Shown: positions 6,570-12,314 of the stretch, one piece after another | Numbering within the stretch: the first letter of the stretch is position 1 | Layout: every line of letters begins with the position of its first letter | Source of the DNA: an uncultured Collinsella sp. | GTDB taxonomy: Bacteria > Actinomycetota > Coriobacteriia > Coriobacteriales > Coriobacteriaceae | Assembly (NCBI GenBank): GCA_905207425.1 | Contig: CAJLLB010000056.1 | Coordinates: 1-12,314 of the forward strand | Direction of reading: 5' to 3' | Length of the DNA stretch: 12,314 bases | The notes under the pieces: generated by a model | What the model saw: the letters and a program-made list of their open reading frames with translations, nothing else | What the model was told of the DNA's origin: nothing | Databases searched by the model: none | Translations under genes and position numbers: made by a program

Positions 6570-7370
6570 TTACGCCTGCTGCTCGGCAGCGGCGGCCTCG
6601 GCCTGGGCGCGCTGCTCGGCGGCCTCGCGCTCGAAGGTCTCAAAGCCGTTCTTGTCGATCCAGGGGATGAGCGAGGCGTCGTCCTCGCGCACGATGTGAC
6701 CCTTGACCATAACGTGGACGCGGTCGACATCCAAGTGCTCCAGGATGCGCGTGTTGTGCGTGATAATGAGCATGGAGCCGTCGCAGCTCTTGCGGTAGGC
6801 GTCCATGCCGTGGCTGACGGTGGACAGGGCGTCGACGTCTAGGCCCGAGTCGGTCTCGTCGAGGATGGCGAGCTTGGGCTGCAGCAACAGGAGCTGGAGC
6901 ATCTCGACCTTCTTCTTCTCGCCGCCCGAGAAGCCCACGCCCAGCTCGCGGTTGAGGTAGGCGGTATCCATGTTGAGCTCTGCCGCGAGCTCCTTGACGC
7001 GACGGCGGAACTCCTTGCCCTTCATCTCCAGGCCGGGGCGGCCGGCGATGCTGGCGCGCAAAAAGCTCGACAGCGGCACGCCCGGAATCTCGACCGGGGC
7101 CTGGAAGCTCAGGAACAGGCCGGCGCGCGAGCGCTTGTCGGTGGTGAGCTCAGTGATGTCCTGGCCGTCAAAGACGATGCGGCCGTCGTTGACCGTGTAA
7201 ACGGGGTCGCCCATGACCAGGTGGCCGAGGGTGGACTTGCCGGCGCCGTTGGGTCCCATCAGAACGTGGGTCTCGCCGGCGGCGACGTTGAGGTTGACGT
7301 TGTGGAGGATGGTCTTCTCGTCCACGGAGGCGGTCAGACCTTCGATGGAAAGCAGCGGATTTGCGCTCAT
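6570..7370 (-). CDS. sufC: SufC, ABC-type ATPase of the SUF complex
   Basis: A 266-residue cytoplasmic ABC ATPase, first gene of the operon, driving conformational change in SufBC2D. Walker A GPNGAGKST (39-47), Q-loop LSFQ (87-90), the SufC-type signature FSGGEKKK (147-154), Walker B LAILDETDSGLD (167-178) and H-loop ITHNTR (203-208) are all intact. It ends in an Ala/Gln-rich tail (residues 248-266), longer than in most SufC. The chosen start is ATG 7370, preceded by AGAGAGGGACAGC. An in-frame ATG ten codons upstream (7400) lacks a good ribosome binding site and lies in a direct repeat, so it is less likely. Confidence 0.97.
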   Translation of the reverse strand: MSANPLLSIEGLTASVDEKTILHNVNLNVAAGETHVLMGPNGAGKSTLGHLVMGDPVYTVNDGRIVFDGQDITELTTDKRSRAGLFLSFQAPVEIPGVPLSSFLRASIAGRPGLEMKGKEFRRRVKELAAELNMDTAYLNRELGVGFSGGEKKKVEMLQLLLLQPKLAILDETDSGLDVDALSTVSHGMDAYRKSCDGSMLIITHNTRILEHLDVDRVHVMVKGHIVREDDASLIPWIDKNGFETFEREAAEQRAQAEAAAAEQQA

Positions 7371-7389
7371 GCTGTCCCTCTCTGTATAT

Positions 7390-7409
7390 GGTGTACTCAT
7401 AGGTGTACT
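7390..7409. repeat. short direct repeat in the sufC leader
   Basis: GGTGTACT occurs at 7390-7397 and again at 7402-7409, a 12-base period; on the minus strand it reads AGTACACC twice, and each copy contains the half-palindrome GTACAC. It lies 20-40 bases upstream of the sufC start and just downstream of the predicted transcription start. It could be an operator or leader element; no binding factor can be named. Confidence 0.5.
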
Positions 7410-7434
7410 AAACCCTAGGAATCTTCTCGGAATA

Positions 7435-7462
7435 AAGTTACTATGGGTTCGGCGTTAGTCAA
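7435..7462 (-). promoter_or_regulatory. predicted suf operon promoter
   Basis: On the minus strand the -35 box TTGACT (7457-7462, 5 of 6 consensus bases) is followed, after 16 bp, by TAACTT (7435-7440, 3 of 6). The start would be near 7428, giving sufC a leader of nearly 60 bases. The strong -35 and weak -10 fit a regulated promoter, and the -35 lies inside the inverted repeat at 7455-7478. Confidence 0.6.
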
Positions 7463-7478
7463 GGGAAAACCCGACTAA
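7455..7478. promoter_or_regulatory. inverted repeat over the suf -35 box, candidate Rrf2-type operator
   Basis: TTAGTC (7455-7460) and its exact complement GACTAA (7473-7478) are separated by 12 bases, so the arm centres are 18 bp apart (nearly two helical turns). The right-hand arm, read on the minus strand, precedes the -35 TTGACT, and the left arm is part of it, so a bound protein would block RNA polymerase. Rrf2-family repressors such as IscR bind dyads with similar TGACT/AGTCA half-sites. The divergent rrf2 gene is the obvious candidate regulator. Confidence 0.55.
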
Positions 7479-7512
7479 TCCACTCGACTTTTTAGATGTG
7501 GGACATAATAAT

Positions 7513-7559
7513 CAGGCTTGTTTGCCCCGCGTGCATAAGATTTGGGACAAACAAGCCTG
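7513..7559. promoter_or_regulatory. 12-bp perfect inverted repeat in front of the Rrf2-family gene
   Basis: CAGGCTTGTTTG (7513-7524) and CAAACAAGCCTG (7548-7559) are exact reverse complements. After one mismatch the stem continues with CCC (7526-7528) pairing GGG (7544-7546), about 15 bp in all. In the rightward direction it is followed by GTATTTTGTC, a poor T run. A second stem, GGGACAAA (7544-7551) with TTTGTCTC (7564-7571), uses the same right-arm bases and would exclude the first. A -10-like CATAAT at 7504-7509, without a good -35, lies just before it. It may be an operator for the rrf2 gene, an attenuator-like leader, or both. Confidence 0.55.
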
Positions 7560-7592
7560 GTATTTTGTCTCGGCAACGATGAGAGGGTAGGT

Positions 7593-8024
7593 ATGCTCAT
7601 TTCTTCTAAGGGCCGCTATGCCCTCCGTCTGATGATCTATATCGCAGCGCTTGGTGACGCCGAGGGCAAGATTGCCCTGCGCGAGGTTGCCGACCGCGAG
7701 CATATCTCACAAAAGTATTTGGAGCAGCTGGTTCGTCCGCTTATGAAGGCGGGCCTGCTTAAGAGCGTGCGCGGCAAGGGCGGCGGCTACATGATGGCCA
7801 AGGATCCAGCCGAGGTGCGTGCCGGCGACATCCTGCGCGCCGTCGAGGGCAGCACGGCTCCAGTGGCGTGCGATGGCATCGACAACAGCTGCACTCGCAG
7901 CGATCTTTGCTCGACCGTCAAGTTCTGGCGCGGTTTGGACGACGTGATCGAAAAGTACGTCGACGGCGTGACGTTGGCCGACTTGGCCGCCGTTCCCGAG
8001 ATCAACTTTGACATTAAGCTGTAG
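7593..8024 (+). CDS. Rrf2-family transcriptional regulator, probable Fe-S sensor of the suf operon
   Basis: A 143-residue winged-helix regulator of the Rrf2 family (IscR, NsrR, CymR, RirA relatives). The family start MLISSKGRYALRLMIYIA, the recognition region ISQKYLEQLVRPLMKAGLLKSVRGKGGGY (38-66) and the dimerisation helix are all clear. Cys93, Cys100 and Cys106 (C-x6-C-x5-C) match the three-cysteine cluster site of IscR-type members (C-x5-C-x5-C in E. coli) with one extra residue, so cluster sensing is likely; CymR-type members lack it. ATG 7593 is preferred because GAGAGGG lies 6 bases upstream and the family N-terminus begins there; the upstream extension to 7542 runs through the inverted repeat. 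It is divergent from sufC with 222 bases between, so it probably controls suf and perhaps itself. Confidence 0.93.
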   Translation: MLISSKGRYALRLMIYIAALGDAEGKIALREVADREHISQKYLEQLVRPLMKAGLLKSVRGKGGGYMMAKDPAEVRAGDILRAVEGSTAPVACDGIDNSCTRSDLCSTVKFWRGLDDVIEKYVDGVTLADLAAVPEINFDIKL

Positions 8025-8054
8025 GTTGAGCGCAATTCCTTAAGATTTCGCGGA

Positions 8055-8093
8055 GGGTTGTTGCCGTTTACCGAGGGGTTGTTGTGTAACAAC
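8055..8093. repeat. direct repeat with 21-bp period and adjoining hairpin
   Basis: GGGTTGTTG occurs at 8055-8063 and at 8076-8084, exactly 21 bp apart (two helical turns). The second copy continues into a perfect hairpin GTTGTT (8078-8083), loop GTGT, AACAAC (8088-8093). It lies 30 bases after the rrf2 stop and 70 bases before the surface-protein start. No T run follows, so it is not a standard terminator; it could be a protein-binding site for the downstream promoter. TTTAAT at 8135-8140 is a possible -10 for that gene, without a clear -35. Confidence 0.45.
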
Positions 8094-8163
8094 GGGCGAG
8101 CTGCAATACTGATTTTTATCTTTGCAAACTGAACTTTAATTACACCAATGCAGGGAGGATCTT

Positions 8164-9933
8164 ATGCAGCCCAAGCATTCTGCTATTGTCGCGGGCCTGA
8201 CGTTGGCGCTTTCGTTTGGCGCCGTTTCCGCGCCGGCACCCGCCGCTGCCGAGGAGCCCACGCCGGGCGTTGCCTCGGATGCCACCGATATCGATAAGGG
8301 TCTCTACACCCAGCAGTCCTTCTCGGGCGTGCTGAGGTCGGTCCAGGGCGTTTCGTTTGTCAACGTGACTCCCGAGATGAAGTACTTTACCAAGTACGAG
8401 AGCCATGGCAACTACAACCAGGGCTTTTCGTACGGTGACGGCTATAACGCACTGGGCTACTATCAGTTTGATCGCCGCTGGTCGCTCATTCCGTTTATGA
8501 AGCAGGTCTACAACTACAGCCCTGAAAAATACAGCATGCTCAAGGATGCGATTGATCGCGGCAGCGAGATTTCCAACACGAGCAATGCCATGTACGAGAA
8601 CGGTCAGCTCACCGAGTTGGGCCATATCGCTCAGGATGCCTTCCAAGGTGCGTACAACACCGATCCTGTTGAGTTCTCAGCACTTCAAGATGCCTATGCG
8701 TACAACTCGTACTATGCGGTGACCGAGGCGTGGCTCAAGAGCGGCCTGGGCATTGATATTTCGGGCCGCGCCGATTGCGTCAAGGGCATGGTGTGGAGCA
8801 TCACCAACATGTGCGGCACCGGTGGTTGCAGGGACTTCTTCCGCTGGGCGAATCTTTCCAACGATATGTCCGACCGCGAGTTTGTGACGGCGCTCTCCAA
8901 TAGTGTGGTCAACAATGTCGCCACTAAGTTTTCGAGTCAGCCCCAGTATCATGAGGGCTGGAAGAATCGTTATAAGAATGAGCTGAAGGACTGCTTGGTT
9001 TATATCGCCGAGGACGAGGCTGCCGCCGCGACGCCCGTGCAGTCCGAGCCCACACCGGCGCCCTCGCCGACACCTGATTCGAATGACGACTCGAGTGACG
9101 ATGCTAACGATGACAGGATGGATGCGCCCTCGACCGATGCTGACGGTAATGGCTCTGCTGGTGGCACTACCAACGACGGCTCTACCTCGAACGGCTCCAA
9201 TTCGAACGGCTCTGCTGCGGGCGATTCGTCTTCAAGCTCTGCCGGCAATACGGACAGCGACGCTTCTGGTTCGACCGACGCTGGTTCCTCTGACTCTTCC
9301 ACTGGCTCGAGCGATTCTTCCGCCGATACTGGTTCTAGCAATGACTCTAACACTGGCGCCGCTTCTGATTCCGATGCTTCCAAGGACGACTCGAATAAAG
9401 CGCCGGACGCTCCCGTTGCTTCGCCGGACAAGAAGCCTTCTTTCTCCGAGCAGCTTGGTTCTACGCTGGGTTCTTCGCTGATGGCTGGCGTCAATAACGG
9501 CTCGGCCCAGAACAAGGACAACTCTGATCAGGTTTCCACGGAAAAGACCGAGGCCGCAAAGGGCGACTCCAAGGACAAGGCTTCCGAGAAGACCGAATCC
9601 GATAAGGGTTCTAGCTCTGGGGAGAAGGACGACAAGTCCGCTCAGAAGAAGGACGAGAGCAAGACCGAGGGCGAAAAGAAACAGTCCGAAGACGACGACA
9701 AGAGCGGTGCTGACAACCAAGTCCAGGAGCAAAATGACTCCAAAACGGTGACCACCACGACCACCACAACCAAGTCATCTGGCGGCAACATGCCCAAGAC
9801 GGGCGACTTGATCGTGATGGCGAGCCTTGCCAGCGCGAGCTTGGCCACACTGGGTGCTACGTCTATCGTAAGTGGTAAGCATAAGCTCGATCAGCAGAAG
9901 AAGGCTTCTGGGGAGGACAGCTCGGAGGAGTAG
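8164..9933 (+). CDS. secreted, sortase-anchored protein with lysozyme/transglycosylase-like domain
   Basis: A 589-residue surface protein. Residues 1-29 are a signal peptide (hydrophobic AIVAGLTLALSFGAVSA, likely cleavage after APAAA). Residues about 65-285 form a globular domain. KYFTKYESHGNYNQG (73-87) followed by NALGYYQF (95-102) resembles the catalytic ES and following GxxQF motifs of lysozyme-like and lytic-transglycosylase folds, making Glu79 a candidate catalytic residue; Cys205, 217, 221 and 277 could form disulfides. Residues about 290-415 are a Ser/Asp/Asn/Gly linker and 450-525 a Lys/Glu/Asp linker, then a run of Thr (530-536). MPKTG (543-547), an LPXTG variant, precedes a hydrophobic segment (549-570) and a basic stretch, so sortase should anchor it to peptidoglycan. 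GGGAGG (8153-8158) supports the start. Peptidoglycan cleavage is inferred, not shown. Confidence 0.82.
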   Translation: MQPKHSAIVAGLTLALSFGAVSAPAPAAAEEPTPGVASDATDIDKGLYTQQSFSGVLRSVQGVSFVNVTPEMKYFTKYESHGNYNQGFSYGDGYNALGYYQFDRRWSLIPFMKQVYNYSPEKYSMLKDAIDRGSEISNTSNAMYENGQLTELGHIAQDAFQGAYNTDPVEFSALQDAYAYNSYYAVTEAWLKSGLGIDISGRADCVKGMVWSITNMCGTGGCRDFFRWANLSNDMSDREFVTALSNSVVNNVATKFSSQPQYHEGWKNRYKNELKDCLVYIAEDEAAAATPVQSEPTPAPSPTPDSNDDSSDDANDDRMDAPSTDADGNGSAGGTTNDGSTSNGSNSNGSAAGDSSSSSAGNTDSDASGSTDAGSSDSSTGSSDSSADTGSSNDSNTGAASDSDASKDDSNKAPDAPVASPDKKPSFSEQLGSTLGSSLMAGVNNGSAQNKDNSDQVSTEKTEAAKGDSKDKASEKTESDKGSSSGEKDDKSAQKKDESKTEGEKKQSEDDDKSGADNQVQEQNDSKTVTTTTTTTKSSGGNMPKTGDLIVMASLASASLATLGATSIVSGKHKLDQQKKASGEDSSEE

Positions 9934-9965
9934 CCTCTCGGTTGCCAGATAACTAAAGAGTCGGG

Positions 9966-10003
9966 ACGGGGTCCGGTGCGAATGCGTCGGGCCCCGTTTT
10001 GTT
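9966..10003 (+). terminator. rho-independent terminator after the surface-protein gene
   Basis: ACGGGGTCCG (9966-9975) pairs with CGGGCCCCGT (9988-9997) over 10 bp with a single G-T wobble and a 12-base loop, followed by TTTTGTTG. It lies 32 bases after the stop codon of the surface protein and isolates it from the ATPase-like gene downstream. Confidence 0.9.
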
Positions 10004-10134
10004 GTGCAACGATTAGTTATGCCCCCTCAAGGCCTTTGTTCCTACCGTTGCCCGATGCCTTTGCGCGGATGCAGCGTTGTGCTTGAACTGCTCGCTACAA
10101 TGGGCCTCGTGCTACGTTTTAGGGAGAAGTTACA

Positions 10135-11931
10135 GTGTCTGAACAGGAGTATTGCAACAGTGCCGATACTTTTGGCGTACGGCTTGTCAACCATGTCGAT
10201 GATGCGGTTATGCCGGTCGGTGTACATGATTTTGCCGATGCCATTGGTCGTTGCATGCTGGTTGACAAGACCATGTTTATTGCCGATGTGTTGGACTGCG
10301 ACGCGTCCGTTGTGGTGTGCTGTCGACCCGAGGGTTTTGGCAAGAGCATGAACTTGTCGATGCTCAGGGCTTTTCTGGAGCGTCCCGCGGTCGGTCGTGC
10401 CGGTCGGAGCTCGTTTGCCGATGCTCAGATTTGGGATGCGGACGGCGGGCGTTATCGGGATGAGTACGCTTGCTATCCGGTGATATCGCTGGACTTTTCT
10501 GGCGCTGCGAGGTGTGGCGCCGCTATTGCCGGCGTCGTGCGCGATGCTCTTTCGGGCGAGTGCGCCCGCCTGTTGGCGCTCTTGGAGGCTCCGGATTTAG
10601 CTCGAGATAAGGTGCGTCACATCGAACGCGTCGCGCGTGGCGTGGCGAGCGCGGACGAGGTTGACTCGGTGCTCGGTGTGCTCATAGAGCTGCTGGAGAT
10701 TGCCTGCGATGAGCAGGTTGTATTGCTCGTTGATGGGTACGATGCGGCGTGGTCTCGCCGTGCGAGCGCGAGGGACGCTTCCGACGCCGATCCGGCAGAA
10801 CTACTTGACCGTGTGCTGTTTGACGCCATTGCTGCCGCGGGTCGTTCGCTACGCTTTGCGTGCCTGATGGGGAAGTGTCCCGGCCCTGCTGAAGCGGCGC
10901 TTTCTTTGCATGGCTGCTCGTATTGTCTGACGACGCCGCTTTCGACCTGGTGTGACCGTTGGTTCGGCTTTTCGGATGCCGAGGTCGAGGCTCTGCTGAA
11001 TCATGCTGGGCGCGAGGAATACCTTGATGATGCGCGTGAATGGCTCGAGGGATATCGGTTTGGTAGGGCTTATTGCTCGAGTCCAGCGCGTGTGATCGGT
11101 TTTCTGGACCGAGGCTGCACGGTGCCTGTGCGCGCCGATCTGTATGGGTATGCGGACTGCTTGAGTAGGGTAGTTGCCGGGTGGAATCTCGACCGCCTTT
11201 CGGTCTTGTTCGATTTGCTCGAGGCCCATGGGTGCGCTGAGGTTTCGCTTTGTTTGGGCACTGCAGAGCGAGATGTCTCGCCTGATGATGGCCTGTGGAC
11301 GGCGCTGTATCTGTCAGGCTTCCTGACGACAGATATGACTGAGGAGCCAGAACATGGCAATCGCCTCCGTGCCTTGCGGTTGCCCAATAACGAGCTTCGC
11401 CAGGCCTTGCGTCTAGTGATTGTTGAGTGGTTTGAGTGCGCTGCCGAAGACATTCGAGACGTCGATGCGTTTCGCGACGGGCTGTGCCGTGGGAACGAGG
11501 ATACGGTGAGGCGGGCGCTAAGCCGCATCCTGGGGGATGCGGGAATCGGTGAGACCGACCCAGATAAGCCGCTACCATATCATCTGCTCTTGCAGGGGCT
11601 CTGCTTTGGCTTGCCGGGCTATGCCAATCCTGCCTCGAGGCGAAAGTGTGGTGCGGGTCGCTGGGACATCCAGGTTTTCCCTACGGGTGCTGTGTTCGAC
11701 GTAGCAGATACGATTGGCATGCTGGACGAGCGCCCGCTGATAACGATTAACTTGATGTATGATCCCGATGTGGATGCGCTGGGCCTGGAATTGCTGGCCG
11801 TGCAGTCGCTACTCGACATAGAGCGCGACAGCATCGACGAAATCCGTGTACCGCGCCCCGGCGTGGGTCGCATGCGCTGGGGGTTCGGTTTTGATGGGCA
11901 GCATGTGGCTACGGTGTGCCAGCGGCTTTAA
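10135..11931 (+). CDS. AAA-ATPase-like / PD-(D/E)XK-nuclease-like family protein, probably degenerate active sites
   Basis: A 598-residue protein of the 'predicted AAA-ATPase' family (PF09820-like N-terminus, PF08011/DUF1703-like C-terminus). Family landmarks: LVDKTMFIADVL (42-53), a P-loop-like RPEGFGKSMNLSML (64-77, usual RPRRFGKS/T), WFGFSDAEVEALL (276-288), WLEGYRFG (303-310), YHLLLQGLCFGL (482-493) and GRWDIQVFP (508-516). Two key sites differ: the Walker B motif, normally LIDEYD, reads LLVDGYD (197-203), losing the glutamate; and where the nuclease E-x-K (as in IEFK) should follow GRWDI, the protein has LITINLMYD (535-543). Start is GTG 10135, with AGGGAG at 10121-10126. TACAAT (10096-10101) is a possible -10. 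The ORF is otherwise intact. The family's function is unknown to me; it is often multicopy and variable. Confidence 0.8.
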   Translation: MSEQEYCNSADTFGVRLVNHVDDAVMPVGVHDFADAIGRCMLVDKTMFIADVLDCDASVVVCCRPEGFGKSMNLSMLRAFLERPAVGRAGRSSFADAQIWDADGGRYRDEYACYPVISLDFSGAARCGAAIAGVVRDALSGECARLLALLEAPDLARDKVRHIERVARGVASADEVDSVLGVLIELLEIACDEQVVLLVDGYDAAWSRRASARDASDADPAELLDRVLFDAIAAAGRSLRFACLMGKCPGPAEAALSLHGCSYCLTTPLSTWCDRWFGFSDAEVEALLNHAGREEYLDDAREWLEGYRFGRAYCSSPARVIGFLDRGCTVPVRADLYGYADCLSRVVAGWNLDRLSVLFDLLEAHGCAEVSLCLGTAERDVSPDDGLWTALYLSGFLTTDMTEEPEHGNRLRALRLPNNELRQALRLVIVEWFECAAEDIRDVDAFRDGLCRGNEDTVRRALSRILGDAGIGETDPDKPLPYHLLLQGLCFGLPGYANPASRRKCGAGRWDIQVFPTGAVFDVADTIGMLDERPLITINLMYDPDVDALGLELLAVQSLLDIERDSIDEIRVPRPGVGRMRWGFGFDGQHVATVCQRL

Positions 11932-11955
11932 GCGCCGAGGTGTTTCCGGCTTCCG

Positions 11956-12314
11956 TTACTCGGTGTCCTTCATGGGCGGCATGGGCTTCCAGTTGGGATC
12001 CTTGATGATCTTGCGGGCGTCCTTCATGCCTCGGCGCAGCGCCGGAATACCGGTCTTAAAGCACTTGTCAACGGCAGCCAGGCGAATGAATTCCTTGCAG
12101 AAGGTCGCGGCGTTGCCCAGACGGAACAGCACGGGGTGATAGTCGCCGTAAATCTGCATGTAGCGGGCCAGATAACCGCGGTTGCGCATGATGTAGTAGC
12201 GGTTGGTGTCGCTCGTAGAGTTGAGCTGGCGCTTGCCGGCGATATCCCAGTTAGAGACGGCGCGGGCGCGCTTGAGCACCAGGTCGGCCACAACGGCGGC
12301 GGGGAAGGGCTGGC
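11956..12314 (-). CDS. family-2-type glycosyltransferase, C-terminal end (5' part beyond right edge)
   Basis: The frame is open from the right edge of the window to the TAA at 11956-11958; about 119 codons are present and the catalytic N-terminal domain is outside. The segment SNWDIAGKRQLNSTSDTNRY followed by YIMRNRGYLARYMQIYG matches the C-terminal region of GT2 enzymes that transfer rhamnose or galactofuranose-type sugars in wall or capsular polysaccharide synthesis (the 'RYYxxRNRxYL' pattern). An in-frame GTG at 12291 is only an internal valine codon. The gene converges on the AAA-ATPase-like gene with 24 bases between the stop codons and no obvious terminator there. The specific sugar cannot be told from this fragment. 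Confidence 0.7.
   Translation of the reverse strand, partial: QPFPAAVVADLVLKRARAVSNWDIAGKRQLNSTSDTNRYYIMRNRGYLARYMQIYGDYHPVLFRLGNAATFCKEFIRLAAVDKCFKTGIPALRRGMKDARKIIKDPNWKPMPPMKDTE

Noticed and set aside
5334..6842. 502-codon rightward open frame antisense to sufB/sufC
   Set aside because: Same artefact: antisense to strongly conserved sufB and sufC, with biased composition and no ribosome binding site or domain.
9083..9732. Alternative-frame proteins inside the surface-protein linker (Thr/Leu-, Glu/Ser- and Val/Leu-rich)
   Set aside because: They are frame-shifted or antisense readings of the low-complexity Ser/Asp/Lys linker.

Overview
The window looks like chromosome of a GC-rich, anaerobic, gut-type actinomycete, most likely of the Coriobacteriia (Collinsella-like). 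The evidence is the GC-rich coding, a SUF iron-sulfur operon paired with a divergent Rrf2-family regulator, a sortase-anchored surface protein with an actinobacterial-style signal peptide, and overall protein character. The taxon is inferred from family resemblance, not from a marker gene.

Left part (1-2062): the start of a leftward gene for a second U-type (NifU/IscU-like) scaffold protein enters from the left edge. A 400-base spacer follows, then a rightward single-domain HUH (Y1) transposase of the REP-associated/TnpA_REP type (653-1465). A 600-base non-coding stretch rich in inverted repeats lies between it and the suf terminator.

Centre (2063-8024): a complete leftward operon sufC-sufB-sufD-sufS-sufU (7370 down to 2125) with a strong terminator (2063-2092). 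Its genes overlap or lie within 12 bases of each other. SufBCD is the assembly scaffold/ATPase, SufS the cysteine desulfurase and SufU the zinc sulfur-transfer partner. Divergent from it is an Rrf2-family regulator with three cysteines suited to an Fe-S cluster. The 222-base region between sufC and the regulator holds a suf promoter with an inverted repeat lying over its -35 box, a second long inverted repeat in front of the regulator with a competing alternative hairpin, and a short direct repeat in the sufC leader. This fits a feedback circuit in which the regulator senses cluster supply and controls suf.

Right part (8025-12314): a secreted, sortase-anchored protein with a lysozyme/transglycosylase-like N-terminal domain and a long low-complexity stalk, closed by a good terminator; a GTG-started member of the 'predicted AAA-ATPase + PD-(D/E)XK nuclease' family whose Walker B glutamate and nuclease E-x-K motif both appear to be lost; and, converging on it, the C-terminal end of a family-2-type glycosyltransferase running off the right edge.

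I found no tRNA, rRNA, CRISPR array or complete insertion sequence. Nothing here is clearly a new system. The points most worth following up are the suf/rrf2 control region, the hairpin cluster beside the HUH transposase, and the doubly degenerate AAA-ATPase-like protein.
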